64,000 nucleotides of DNA from Chryseobacterium sp. Leaf405 (GCF_001425355.1 NZ_LMQN01000015.1:1233362-1297361), one strand, 5' to 3'; positions 43,820-53,125 are shown, counted from the stretch's first letter. Notes: a model not told the origin generated them from the letters alone. Numbers and translations are program-made.

Positions 43820-46396
43820 ATGTCGAAAAATTTAGTAATCGTCGAGTCACCGGCAAAGGCAAAAACTATTCAGAAGTATTTAGGTAAAGATTTCGATGTG
43901 AAATCCAGTTTCGGTCATATCCGGGATTTGCCTAAAAAAGGAATGGGGATTGACCTCGGAACTTTCACTCCCGATTACGAAGTTTCTGCCGACAAAAAGA
44001 AATTGGTAACCGAATTGAAAGCCGCTGTGAAGAAAGCGGAAATGGTTTGGCTGGCTTCCGATGAAGACCGCGAAGGAGAGGCTATTGCATGGCACTTGGC
44101 AGACGAGTTGAAATTAAAACCGGAAAATAGAAAAAGAATTGTTTTCCATGAGATTACTAAAAATGCTATTCTAAAAGCAATTGACAATCCAAGGGATATC
44201 GACCAGAACTTAGTAAATGCCCAACAGGCAAGAAGAGTTTTAGACAGAATCGTAGGTTTTGAAATGTCTCCGGTTCTCTGGAAAAAGGTAAAACCGGGAT
44301 TATCAGCAGGTAGAGTACAATCGGTGGCGGTAAGATTAATTGTTGAAAGAGAAAAAGAAATCCGTGAGTTTACGCCAAAGGCAAGTTTCAAACTTGATGG
44401 GATTTTCTTAAATAAAACCGAGCAGGAAATTGCTGCCAAACTTAAAAAAGATTTCGAAAAAGAAGAAGACGCAGAAAAATTCTTAGAATTAGCAAAAACT
44501 ACCGAGTTTAAAGTTCTTAATGTTGAAACAAAACCCGGAACACGTTCTGCATCTGCACCATTTACAACCTCTACGTTGCAACAGGAAGCTTCCTCAAGAT
44601 TAGGATATAATGTAACCAACACGATGCGTCTTGCGCAGAGATTGTATGAAGAAGGATACATTACCTATATGAGAACCGACTCCGTAAATCTTTCTCAGGA
44701 AGCGATTGAAGGTGCTAAAAAACAGATAACCTCAGAATACGGAGCGGAATATTCTTCACCAAGAAATTACACAACAAAATCGGCATCTGCACAGGAGGCT
44801 CACGAAGCGATCCGTCCTACTGATTTTTCAGTAACAAGCATTGGTGATGTTCAGTTAAACAGATTATATCAGTTAATTTACAAAAGAACACTGGCTTCCC
44901 AGATGGCAAATGCTAAAATAGAGAAGACGGTAATCGAAATAGGAAATCCAAAACTTCCTCAAAACTTTGAAGCACAAGGTGAGGTAATTATTTTTGAAGG
45001 TTTCTTAAAAGCTTACGGAATTATAAAAACTGACGAAGATGATGAAGAAAACAACGAAAAACTACTTCCAAAAGTAAATGTCGGAGAAGTTTTAGGATAT
45101 AAAAGAATTACAGCCACAGAAAAATTCACAAGACCAAGCGCAAGATATACGGAAGCTGGTTTGGTTAAAAAATTGGAAGAATTGGGAATCGGTCGTCCAT
45201 CTACGTATGCGCCGACAATTCAGACCATCCAAAACCGTGAATATGTTGACAAAAGAGAGGTCGACCCACAGACAAGAGAAGTGGTGAAGATGTCTTTGGT
45301 AAAAGATAAAATTAAGAAAGAGATCCTTGAAGATAAATTTGGGGGTGACAAAAATAAATTTCTTCCTACGGATACGGGTGAAGTGGTAAGTGATTTCTTA
45401 ACCAGTAATTTCATGGAAATCCTAGATTACGGTTTCACGGCAAGAGTGGAAGAAAGCTTTGACGAAATTGCCAACGGTGGCCAGAAATGGAAAGAAATGA
45501 TGACTGATTTCTACTCAAAATTCCATCCGAGAATTGAAGATGTAGAAGAAAATGCCGAAAGAGCAACTGGAGACAGACTTTTAGGAGTTGATCCGAAAAC
45601 AGGTAAAAATGTTCACGCAAGAATCGGAAGATTTGGTGCAATGATTCAGATTGGTGAAACGGAAGATGAGGAAAAACCAATTTTCGCTTCGTTAATGACG
45701 GGTCAAAATATCGCAACCATCACTTTTGAAGAAGCAATGGAATTATTCAGACTTCCTTTTGATTTAAGTGAAGTTGATGGACAACCGGTTTCCGTTGGAG
45801 TTGGAAGATTCGGTCCTTATGTGAAGTGGGGCGAAACATATATCAGTATTCCAAAAGGGGAAGATCCGCTGTCTGTAGATCAAAAACGTGCGGAAGAAAT
45901 TATTAGTGAAAAGAAAATTGCAGATGCGCCGATCGCAACTTATAAAGGGGAAGGCATCACAAAAGGAACGGGAAGATTCGGACCTTTCATCAAGTATAAA
46001 AGTATTTTCATTAACGTTCCGAAAAAATATAACTTCGAAAATCTTTCTCAGAGCGACATCAACGAATTGGTGGAAGCTAAGTTGGAAAAAGAAGCCAACC
46101 GTTATATTCAACAATGGGAAGCCGAAAAGATCTCAATTGAAAATGCAAGATGGGGTCCGATCGTAAAACACGGAAAGAATATTTATAAAATTCCTAAGAA
46201 AAAAGACGATACCAAATACGAAAGCGACGACTTAAAAGACGTTTCTCTCGATGAGGTTAAAAAATGGATTACCGACCAGGATCCGAAAGCTTTTGCGGAG
46301 AAAAAGAAACCTGCTGCGAAGAAAGCTGCGACGACTAAAAAGGCAACTACGACTGCGAAAAAGCCTGCGGCTAAGAAACCGGCAGCTAAGAAATAA
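43820..46396 (+). CDS. topA: DNA topoisomerase I
   Basis: 858 residues. The TOPRIM domain opens with LVIVESPAKAKTIQKYLG and has the DxDxE-type ASDEDREGEAIAWHL. The catalytic tyrosine is Tyr283 in YITYMRTDSVNLS, the covalent link to DNA. C-terminal repeats (VGVGRFGPYVKWG, GTGRFGPFIKYK, ARWGPIVKHG) follow without the zinc-finger cysteines of E. coli TopA, and the protein ends in a Lys/Ala-rich tail of about 30 residues. It relaxes negative supercoils. The basic tail likely adds non-specific DNA binding. Confidence 0.97.
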   Translation: MSKNLVIVESPAKAKTIQKYLGKDFDVKSSFGHIRDLPKKGMGIDLGTFTPDYEVSADKKKLVTELKAAVKKAEMVWLASDEDREGEAIAWHLADELKLKPENRKRIVFHEITKNAILKAIDNPRDIDQNLVNAQQARRVLDRIVGFEMSPVLWKKVKPGLSAGRVQSVAVRLIVEREKEIREFTPKASFKLDGIFLNKTEQEIAAKLKKDFEKEEDAEKFLELAKTTEFKVLNVETKPGTRSASAPFTTSTLQQEASSRLGYNVTNTMRLAQRLYEEGYITYMRTDSVNLSQEAIEGAKKQITSEYGAEYSSPRNYTTKSASAQEAHEAIRPTDFSVTSIGDVQLNRLYQLIYKRTLASQMANAKIEKTVIEIGNPKLPQNFEAQGEVIIFEGFLKAYGIIKTDEDDEENNEKLLPKVNVGEVLGYKRITATEKFTRPSARYTEAGLVKKLEELGIGRPSTYAPTIQTIQNREYVDKREVDPQTREVVKMSLVKDKIKKEILEDKFGGDKNKFLPTDTGEVVSDFLTSNFMEILDYGFTARVEESFDEIANGGQKWKEMMTDFYSKFHPRIEDVEENAERATGDRLLGVDPKTGKNVHARIGRFGAMIQIGETEDEEKPIFASLMTGQNIATITFEEAMELFRLPFDLSEVDGQPVSVGVGRFGPYVKWGETYISIPKGEDPLSVDQKRAEEIISEKKIADAPIATYKGEGITKGTGRFGPFIKYKSIFINVPKKYNFENLSQSDINELVEAKLEKEANRYIQQWEAEKISIENARWGPIVKHGKNIYKIPKKKDDTKYESDDLKDVSLDEVKKWITDQDPKAFAEKKKPAAKKAATTKKATTTAKKPAAKKPAAKK

Positions 46397-46410
46397 TAGT
46401 TTTATACTTA

Positions 46411-46456
46411 AAATATTGCCCTTTTTTGATAATATCAAAAAAGGGCAATATTTATT
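46411..46456. terminator. Strong terminator after topA
   Basis: An inverted repeat of about 20 bp (46411-46430 with 46434-46453, core TTGCCCTTTTTTGAT) with a tiny loop. It is T-rich at the plus-strand end and lies between convergent genes. Confidence 0.85.
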
Positions 46457-46521
46457 TTAGCTTAGTAATATTTTTATTTTTGTTGTCTCTCAAAAAACAA
46501 TTAAAAATTATTGACCAATGT

Positions 46522-47484
46522 TTATTTTAAAGGTTTATCATACTCAAACATACTCTTTCTTTCTGTGTTTGAATGAAGGAAAAAATTATGCATATGCCAC
46601 CAATGAGCAGGAATAGTATCAGAAAAAAGTCTACAACTTATGTTTTGAGTATCTACTTCGATGCATATAGAGTTTATATCTAACTCAAAACATTCGGAAT
46701 ATGTTGAATGTGCTGGATTGGGAAATGTATTCTTATATTCAATATTATAAGGAGGTTGAAAATATCTTATTAATGCAGCTTCGGTAAAGTTTATTACTTG
46801 TTGTTCTTTTAATCCATCATATAAAACAGCATTTGTCACCCTTTCTAAATGCTCAGTATCCTTCTGTTTTTCTTCGTCATCCCTTCTCATTCTTCCGTCC
46901 ATACTTGTCAAAAGTATCTGCTCGAAGCTTGTTAGAATAAGCCAAATTTCGCAGTCAGGATTTTTAATAATAGCTTCAGAGTATATGCCTTGAAGAGTTG
47001 AGTGGCTTTGAAGTCTTTCTGGTGCAGTTCTAGCTCCTTTAACACCATAAGATTGCCCGATATATAGAACTTCAAGATCAAGGTATTTTGTGAATTTAGA
47101 TCCAAAACTTTGAAGAAATACTGCAGATTTTCCATTTAATAAAATCTCCCCGTTTTTCCTTAGCTCAAAATAATTATAAGGATATTCAGAAGTTAATTTA
47201 AAGTCAATTGTATTATAAGTATTAGGTATTTCAATTTTAATATTCTCAAAAGTATTTTGCCTTTGAATTTTAAAAGTAAAAATTATTTTGTCTTTGTCTA
47301 TAATAAAATTTTCTGTATCTATTGAAATTCGTGGTCTTTTACAAATTAAATATATATGGCAAGGATTTTCTTTTGTAAAATAATTAAATTCACTAACACG
47401 TTTTAAGTCTTCTTGTTGAAGAATCATTGTATGTGTTAGGTGCATATTAAGTGCAAATTCCGATATGTATTTTCTTGTTGTCAT
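46522..47484 (-). CDS. GIY-YIG-like protein of unknown function
   Basis: 320 residues, no signal peptide or membrane segment. The centre reads EVLYIGQSYGVKG (139-150), with Arg157 and His161 in ERLQSHSTLQGIY, then NFTEAALIRYFQPPYN (232-247; Glu235, Asn247). This order matches a GIY-YIG nuclease fold: Y-I-G, Arg/His helix, Glu, and P-x-Y-N at the end. The first Y of GIY is replaced by V139-L140 so the match is partial. The N-terminal 130 residues and the C-terminal 70 are not recognised. It stands alone, lower in GC than its neighbours, and is not obviously tied to any system. Confidence 0.6.
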   Translation of the reverse strand: MTTRKYISEFALNMHLTHTMILQQEDLKRVSEFNYFTKENPCHIYLICKRPRISIDTENFIIDKDKIIFTFKIQRQNTFENIKIEIPNTYNTIDFKLTSEYPYNYFELRKNGEILLNGKSAVFLQSFGSKFTKYLDLEVLYIGQSYGVKGARTAPERLQSHSTLQGIYSEAIIKNPDCEIWLILTSFEQILLTSMDGRMRRDDEEKQKDTEHLERVTNAVLYDGLKEQQVINFTEAALIRYFQPPYNIEYKNTFPNPAHSTYSECFELDINSICIEVDTQNISCRLFSDTIPAHWWHMHNFFLHSNTERKSMFEYDKPLK

Positions 47485-47545
47485 AAATTGTTTGATATTT
47501 AGATCTTATTCTTGGTGTAAGCATCGAAATTAGTAAAAACTGTTT

Positions 47546-47574
47546 CAAATATAGTAATAATGTTACTGCTTAAA
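47546..47574 (-). promoter_or_regulatory. Candidate promoter of the GIY-YIG-like gene
   Basis: On the minus strand TTTA (47574-47571), 17 bp, then a perfect TATATTTG (47553-47546), about 60 bp upstream of the ATG. Confidence 0.4.
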
Positions 47575-47672
47575 CCTATTCAGAAGTATTACTTAAGCAT
47601 TGGAAATTAACCCCGAAACCGCAGGACACTACTTAATCTCGTTTCTTCTAAATTAGTCCTCAAATAAATCCA

Positions 47673-48761
47673 ATGGAAAAACCTTTCACCCGCAAAGAAT
47701 TTCTACAAACTTCAGCTTTAGGAATTGCTGCTGTGTTTTTAGGGTCATCATTTACGAGCTTATTATCTTCAGAAGCAAAGCCATATTTCAATTTGAAACC
47801 CATCGGTCGATCTTTGGAATTAGAAGGTTATTACATTTGGTGCAGTTCGCCGATTTGGGGTGAAGATGGGAAAGTTCATTTATTTTATTCCAGATGGAAA
47901 AAGGAAAAAGGAATGGGTGGCTGGCTAAAAGGTTCTGAAATTTGTCGTGCGGAAGCCAATTCTCCGTTTGATCAATTTGAACATAAGCAAGTTATTTTAG
48001 CTCCAAGAGGAGAAGGTTTTTGGGATGCAACAACCTGTCACAATCCGTTAATTAAAAAAGTTGGAAAAGAATATTTGTTATTCTTCATGGGAAATTCCAA
48101 CGGAAAAACCAATACCAAAAGAATTGGATTGGCAACTGCTAAAAGTCTTGACGGAGAGTGGAAAAGACCAGATCAACCATTGCTTCTGCCCGGAAAAGAA
48201 GGTTCTTGGGATGATCATTGTACGACAAACCCTGGTTTTGTAAAAGGAAATGATGGAAAATATTGGCTGTTTTATAAATCATGGAATACCAAAGAATACG
48301 AAACTCAAAAAGGGCCAATTAGAGGAAATAGAAAATACGGATTGGCAAAATCAGATTCTCCCACTGGACCTTACAAAAAAGTGTCAGAAAATCCTGTGAT
48401 TGATTTTTCCTCATTGCCCAATAACGCTCAATTAGAAGATGCTTTCGTTTGGAAACAGAAAGGGATTTTTAACATGGTTGCCCGAGATATGGGATTTTTT
48501 AATCACGAATATGGGTTGCATTTAACCTCAAAAGACGGAATGAAATGGACTCAGCCGGAAATCGCTTATCTCAATATGAAAAGTTATGTTGATGAGCCCG
48601 CTCCTCCAAAAAATTTAAACCGATTCGGAAGATTGGAACGTCCAATGATTTTGTTGGATAAAGATGGCGAAACGCCGAGATTTTTATTCGGAGCTACGCA
48701 AGGCGGAGCATTTGAAACATCAACGTCTTTTGTGTTTGAAATTATAAAATCTAAAGTTTAA
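47673..48761 (+). CDS. Secreted beta-propeller glycoside hydrolase-like protein
   Basis: 362 residues. The N-terminus TRKEFLQTSALGIAAVFLGSS resembles a Tat signal with Arg-Lys instead of Arg-Arg. The body has the repeated strand texts of five-bladed propellers (IWCSSPIWGEDGKVHLFYSRW, WDATTCHNPLIKK, LEDAFVWKQKGIF), as in GH43-, GH32- and GH117-like sucrase/arabinanase families. The catalytic acids would be among the Asp and Glu of the first three blades; I cannot assign them. It is alone on its strand between the orphan nuclease-like gene and the arginase-fold gene. Confidence 0.72.
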   Translation: MEKPFTRKEFLQTSALGIAAVFLGSSFTSLLSSEAKPYFNLKPIGRSLELEGYYIWCSSPIWGEDGKVHLFYSRWKKEKGMGGWLKGSEICRAEANSPFDQFEHKQVILAPRGEGFWDATTCHNPLIKKVGKEYLLFFMGNSNGKTNTKRIGLATAKSLDGEWKRPDQPLLLPGKEGSWDDHCTTNPGFVKGNDGKYWLFYKSWNTKEYETQKGPIRGNRKYGLAKSDSPTGPYKKVSENPVIDFSSLPNNAQLEDAFVWKQKGIFNMVARDMGFFNHEYGLHLTSKDGMKWTQPEIAYLNMKSYVDEPAPPKNLNRFGRLERPMILLDKDGETPRFLFGATQGGAFETSTSFVFEIIKSKV

Positions 48762-48815
48762 ATTTCTGAACGCAAAAAGCAGACTTAAAAAGAAATAATA
48801 TTAAAATAATAATAC

Positions 48816-48848
48816 AAAGCCGTTAACAAACACGGGAAATGGCTTTTT
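48816..48848 (+). terminator. Terminator after the glycosidase-like gene
   Basis: A 9-bp stem (AAAGCCGTT with AATGGCTTT, one G-U) with a 13-nt loop is followed by a short T run. Confidence 0.55.
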
Positions 48849-48851
48849 ATG

Positions 48852-48882
48852 CTTGGTAAATAATTTAATTTTAATACTTTTG
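48852..48882 (+). promoter_or_regulatory. Promoter of the arginase-fold gene
   Basis: CTTG (48852-48855), 19 bp, then a perfect TACTTTTG (48875-48882), 24 bp before the ATG at 48907. It shows that the in-frame TTG at 48853 is part of a promoter, not a start codon. Confidence 0.6.
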
Positions 48883-48906
48883 ATTCCAATAAATTGCAAC
48901 GAGAGA

Positions 48907-49977
48907 ATGAATTTTGAAGATTTTATCATTTCACCCAGAAATTTCAAAACCGAAAGCTGGCAAATCGGGAATCAGATCACAAAAGATATACAAGAAGACA
49001 GTATTGTTCTTCTGTTCGTTTCTGATTACAGAGGGGCAAACGGCGATGCAGAAGTGCAGGATTTTACAGGAATACGGAAAGAGTTTTATAAATTGTCACA
49101 ACTGGATTTTGAAATTCCGATTGTAGACTTGGGCGATTTGGTTTCAGGGAAATCGGTTCAGGATTCTCATTATATTTTGCAGGAAGTGTTGTCAGCTTGT
49201 CATCAAAAAAGAGCCATTCCGGTGATTATTGGTGGTTCGAATGACTTTGCTTTTTCACTTTTTTCAGCATTGAATCTTTATACAAAAAGTATCAATTATA
49301 CTCAGATCAGCAATATTATTTCCTTGAAGCAAGATGAAAAGATCAACGAATATACTTTTTTAGGTAAAATTTTCGGTGCTAAGAATTTTGCAATTAAAAA
49401 TTACCATCATTTAGGATATCAGAAACATTTAAATGAAGCGGATTCTGTAAGATTAATCAAGGAAGTTGAGTTTGATATTATCCGTTTGGCGGAAATGATG
49501 AATTCTACAGAAAAGACAGAGCCGTTTTTCAGAAAAGCAGATTTGGTAACGGTAAATTGCGATGCGATTGAAAGTTTCAGCGAACCGTTTTCTATGAATC
49601 CACAGGTGAATGGTTTGAACCGAAGAGAAGTTTGCGCCTACATGAAAGAAATTGGATTAAGCGAAAACCTGAAATCGGTAGGTATTTTTAATTATAATAT
49701 TTATTCTGAAAATCAATTAAATCACCAGCTTCTTGCACAAATGATCTGGTACATGATTGAAGGAATCAATATTCAGAGATCTCATCCGAAAGAAAGACAT
49801 TACGAAATATTTTATGTACTGGTGGATGACAGAGAATATGCTTTTAAACGGGATACCTTTAGTAATCTTTGGTATTTCGGGGATGATGACAATATTGAAA
49901 ATTGTGTCCCCTGTTCCAGAAAAGATTTTGATGATGCCAAGAAAGGCTGGCTAAGCGCACGACTGACGAAAATTTAA
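48907..49977 (+). CDS. Arginase/formimidoylglutamase-fold protein with degenerate metal site
   Basis: 356 residues from ATG 48907 (MNFEDFII). The ureohydrolase fold is visible: VLLFVSDYRGANGDAEVQDF, VIIGGSNDFAFSLF and LVTVNCDAIESFSEP, and this family is annotated as formimidoylglutamase in flavobacteria. The manganese motifs are not intact: GGDH is GGSND, the DxHxD block has no equivalent, and SxDxDxxDP reads VNCDAIES. It is therefore likely a pseudoenzyme or a changed chemistry. From memory, relatives sit next to topA and the gliding genes gldKLMN in flavobacteria; here two extra genes separate it from topA and gld genes do not follow. Confidence 0.75.
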   Translation: MNFEDFIISPRNFKTESWQIGNQITKDIQEDSIVLLFVSDYRGANGDAEVQDFTGIRKEFYKLSQLDFEIPIVDLGDLVSGKSVQDSHYILQEVLSACHQKRAIPVIIGGSNDFAFSLFSALNLYTKSINYTQISNIISLKQDEKINEYTFLGKIFGAKNFAIKNYHHLGYQKHLNEADSVRLIKEVEFDIIRLAEMMNSTEKTEPFFRKADLVTVNCDAIESFSEPFSMNPQVNGLNRREVCAYMKEIGLSENLKSVGIFNYNIYSENQLNHQLLAQMIWYMIEGINIQRSHPKERHYEIFYVLVDDREYAFKRDTFSNLWYFGDDDNIENCVPCSRKDFDDAKKGWLSARLTKI

Positions 49978-49980
49978 TGT

Positions 49981-50982
49981 ATGACAAATGTTCCCTCAAG
50001 AGTTTCCATTATTGTTCCCGTTTACAATGTTGAAAATTATCTGGCTAAATGCCTCGATTCTTTAATTAATCAGACGTATCAGAATATTGAAATTCTGGTG
50101 GTAAATGACGGAAGTAAAGACAATTCTAAGCAGATTATTCAGAATTATGCTCGAAAATTTCCTGGAAAAATTAAACCTTTTTATAAAGAAAACGGTGGTT
50201 TAAGCGATGCCCGAAATTTCGGAATCGACAGAGCGACCGGAGATTATATCGGTTTTGTAGACAGCGATGATTATGTGACACCTACGATGTTTGCAGAAAT
50301 GGTGAATCTTGCCGAAAAACATCAAGCCAAAATGGTAATCTGCAATATTCAAAAAGTTGATGAACACGGAAATATTACACAAAAACTGACACAAATCCCA
50401 AATATGCCGGAGAAAATAGGGCTGGAAAAGAATTTTTCAGTTTTCTCTGATTTGAGTTATTTTGCCTGTAATAAATTATTCAAAAAAGAACTTTTTAACG
50501 GAAAAAGATTTAAAAAAGGAGTTCATTTTGAAGATATTCAGTTGATTCCTCAGCTTTTGTTGGAATGCGAAATTTTGGCACAGACACAAAATTTTCATTA
50601 CCAATATCTTGAACGGACAGATTCTATTACCAAAACTCACACGGAAAAAGGACTTGATATTTTAAAAGCGGTAGAAGATGTGGAAGCTGTTTTTGAGAAA
50701 TCTCATTATGCTGAAAAAAGAAAAGAACTGAAGGATTTTCAGGTTTTTGAAGGTGTTTATTCGTTTCTGGCGTATTTAGCTTTTGTGAAAAATAAAGATG
50801 TTTTTTATGAAATGGCTGAAAAATTGGAGGTTTTTATGAAGGAACGCCATATAAAAATGAAAGATATATTAAATTATAGTCGTTTTGATAAAAATTATCT
50901 GTTATCTTTGCCACTGAAAAAAAAAGTTTTTTATCTTTTATTTTTTGCAGGGCAAAAGAAATTGATAAGAAAAATAATATAA
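49981..50982 (+). CDS. GT2 family glycosyltransferase
   Basis: 333 residues, GT-A fold. VSIIVPVYNVENYLAKCLDSLINQTY at the N-terminus, EILVVNDGSKDNS and the D-x-D in GFVDSDDYV are standard for GT2. A hydrophobic segment lies near the C-terminus. It adds a sugar to a lipid-linked intermediate, probably for the exopolysaccharide made by the following wecA-, wza- and wzc-like genes. It begins 3 bp after the arginase-fold gene. Confidence 0.9.
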   Translation: MTNVPSRVSIIVPVYNVENYLAKCLDSLINQTYQNIEILVVNDGSKDNSKQIIQNYARKFPGKIKPFYKENGGLSDARNFGIDRATGDYIGFVDSDDYVTPTMFAEMVNLAEKHQAKMVICNIQKVDEHGNITQKLTQIPNMPEKIGLEKNFSVFSDLSYFACNKLFKKELFNGKRFKKGVHFEDIQLIPQLLLECEILAQTQNFHYQYLERTDSITKTHTEKGLDILKAVEDVEAVFEKSHYAEKRKELKDFQVFEGVYSFLAYLAFVKNKDVFYEMAEKLEVFMKERHIKMKDILNYSRFDKNYLLSLPLKKKVFYLLFFAGQKKLIRKII

Positions 50983-51078
50983 ACACAAATGGAGGTACTA
51001 TGTTTCGGTATCAACAGGACAATTATCATAGCAGATAAGTCTCAAAGTTAAAGAAACATCAAGTGCTTGAATAAAAAA

Positions 51079-52206
51079 ATGAAAAATTTTGAATTGTTCT
51101 TAACTCAAACGGGAATTCCTATTTTTTACGCAAAAGTAGGATTTGGTTTTCTGTTCTCGTTTCTAATCACTTATTTTTCCGTTCCTACCATTATCAAGAT
51201 TTCCAGAAGAAAAAACTTAATGGATGAACCGGGTGTAAGAAGTTCTCATCTTCGTAAAATCCCGAATCTTGGGGGAATCGCTATCTTTTATTCCATAGGA
51301 ATCTGTACCTCGATTTTTGCTTATGAGCTTTTCGATTTATACAAATTTTTGTTTGCATCGCTTGTTATTCTCCTTTATATAGGGGTAATGGATGATATTG
51401 TTGTGATGAGGGCGTACAAGAAACTTGTGGCGCAAATTATCGTTTCTTCATTAATTGTAACAGGGTCTGACATCAGAATACGAAGTCTTTTCGGGATATG
51501 CGGAGTTTATGAGCTGGAATATTGGGTAAGTATTATCTTTAGTATTGTTACTTTCATTATTCTTATTAATGCATTTAATCTGATAGATGGTATTGATGGT
51601 CTTGCAGGAGGTTATTCTGTGATTTGTAGTGCTCTTTTCGGGATTAGTTACTACAGACTTGGTGAGTATAATTATCCTTTGGTGGTATTGTCTGTAATCA
51701 TTATCGGGGCTGTTTTGGCATTCTTGTATTATAATTTATCCAATTCAAGAACCAATAAAATATTTATGGGAGATACCGGTTCTATGTTGTTGGGCTTTTT
51801 GCTGGCGTTTACATCTATCTGTTTTATTGATATTTTTATTGACAAGGCGCTCCCGAATGTTCCCAAATATCATTTACAGTCTGCACCGGTGGTCGCTGTA
51901 GCTATTCTTATTCTCCCGATTGTGGATACATTGAATGTAATTATCATACGATTAGTGAATAAAAAATCACCTTTCGATGCGGATAAAAATCATATCCATC
52001 ACAAACTAATTAAGCTAAATCTTACACACAGAAGATCAAGCTTTTATATCATTTTGTATTATCTTTTTATAGTAGCAGTAGCTTATTATTTTAGACACAT
52101 AAATATAAATTTATTATTGGTTGTAATATTGTTTCTCGGCTTTTTAGGAGCTTATATACCAGATATTATTTATCTTTTAAAGAATAATAAAAAGACTGTC
52201 AATTGA
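51079..52206 (+). CDS. WecA/MraY-like undecaprenyl-phosphate sugar-1-phosphate transferase
   Basis: 375 residues from ATG 51079; a TTG at 51067 would add four residues. About eleven membrane segments. The catalytic loops are intact: NLMDEPGVRSSH, VMDDIVV, NLIDGIDGLAGG (about 170-180), MGDTGSMLLGF and DKNHIHHKL. It transfers a GlcNAc- or related sugar-1-phosphate from the UDP form to undecaprenyl phosphate, the first step of surface polysaccharide synthesis. It heads the wza-wzc pair downstream. Confidence 0.88.
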   Translation: MKNFELFLTQTGIPIFYAKVGFGFLFSFLITYFSVPTIIKISRRKNLMDEPGVRSSHLRKIPNLGGIAIFYSIGICTSIFAYELFDLYKFLFASLVILLYIGVMDDIVVMRAYKKLVAQIIVSSLIVTGSDIRIRSLFGICGVYELEYWVSIIFSIVTFIILINAFNLIDGIDGLAGGYSVICSALFGISYYRLGEYNYPLVVLSVIIIGAVLAFLYYNLSNSRTNKIFMGDTGSMLLGFLLAFTSICFIDIFIDKALPNVPKYHLQSAPVVAVAILILPIVDTLNVIIIRLVNKKSPFDADKNHIHHKLIKLNLTHRRSSFYIILYYLFIVAVAYYFRHININLLLVVILFLGFLGAYIPDIIYLLKNNKKTVN

Positions 52207-52236
52207 ATTTTTATTTTTATTAACAACTTGAAAAAT

Positions 52237-53121
52237 ATGATGAAAAGTAAGTATTTATTCCTTCTATTACCGCTTTTGGTGACGACATCTTGTGTTACAA
52301 CAAAAGATGTACGATATATGCAACCCAATGAGAGTTTGGTAATTAATGAAGAAGGCTTGATCCCCTATAATATCCCTATCTATAGAATAACTAAAAATGA
52401 TATTTTAACCCTTAATATTGTTACAACTCCTAAAGGAGATGCTGCCCAGTTTTATTCTTCATTAAATACATCTGGATCTACTGTAGCGCCGGGTACGAAT
52501 ACAGTTGCCTCAAATAGTAGAATAGGTGGCGGCATGGGTGGTAATAATGGAGGAAACTCTGGTACCGGGGGAAATATCATTTTTTACTTTAATGGTTTAA
52601 AAGTTGATTCTAAAGGAGACATCAATGTTTTCGGAATTGGCTATATTAAAGCTGAAGGCAGAACAATTGAAGAAGTATCTGAAGAAATTCAGCAAAAAGT
52701 AAATGAAAACTTCCAGGAAGGAAAATCTGAAGTGAGACTGAATACGGATGGTATTACCTATTACTTGCTTGGTGATGTAGAAACTACGGGGATTACAGGA
52801 GAAAAGGTGGCGCATAAAAATACGCTTACCATTACAGAGGCACTCGCCATAAATGGAGGGCTAAACAGAACGATCGACAGAAAAAATATTGTTATCCACA
52901 GAAAGCTACCCGAAGGTATCAAAATTGCCAAAATAGATCTTACCAGAGAAGATGTGATGAATTCTCCTTATTATTATGTTCAAAACGGAGATGAAATATA
53001 TTTTAATACCAGAGGAAAAAGTCTCAACGGATTCGGAAAAGATCCTGTACAGACTTTAATAACGGGTGTTTCTGTAATTACAACGGCATTATCCATTTAT
53101 CTACTTCTAAAAAACCTTTAA
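52237..53121 (+). CDS. Wza-like outer-membrane polysaccharide export lipoprotein
   Basis: 294 residues from ATG 52237 (MMKSKYLF); a TTG at 52228 is also in frame. A lipoprotein signal ends at TTSC. The Poly_export domain (YNIPIYRITKNDILTLNIV) is interrupted by a Gly/Asn-rich loop (about 88-118) before it resumes at FNGLKVDSKGDINVFGIGYI. An SLBB domain (YYLLGDVETTGITGEK, ALAINGGLNRTIDRKNI) follows, and a C-terminal membrane helix ends the protein. It forms the export channel for the polymer and pairs with the following kinase. Confidence 0.88.
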   Translation: MMKSKYLFLLLPLLVTTSCVTTKDVRYMQPNESLVINEEGLIPYNIPIYRITKNDILTLNIVTTPKGDAAQFYSSLNTSGSTVAPGTNTVASNSRIGGGMGGNNGGNSGTGGNIIFYFNGLKVDSKGDINVFGIGYIKAEGRTIEEVSEEIQQKVNENFQEGKSEVRLNTDGITYYLLGDVETTGITGEKVAHKNTLTITEALAINGGLNRTIDRKNIVIHRKLPEGIKIAKIDLTREDVMNSPYYYVQNGDEIYFNTRGKSLNGFGKDPVQTLITGVSVITTALSIYLLLKNL

Positions 53122-53125
53122 TACC

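Noticed and set aside
43975..44661. A 228-codon minus-strand frame within topA.
   Set aside because: It lies wholly inside the clearly conserved topA frame, has no recognisable motif, and arises from codon bias on the opposite strand.
46522..47484. Calling the GIY-YIG-like gene a defence system.
   Set aside because: No restriction, methyltransferase, toxin or sensor partner is present nearby, so only a weak fold suggestion is supported.
50989..51051. A 20-codon frame after a GT2 gene, and an alternative 12-codon frame behind a GGAGGT.
   Set aside because: Too short to support as a gene, no conservation evidence, and flavobacteria seldom use Shine-Dalgarno sequences. Left as ordinary spacer.
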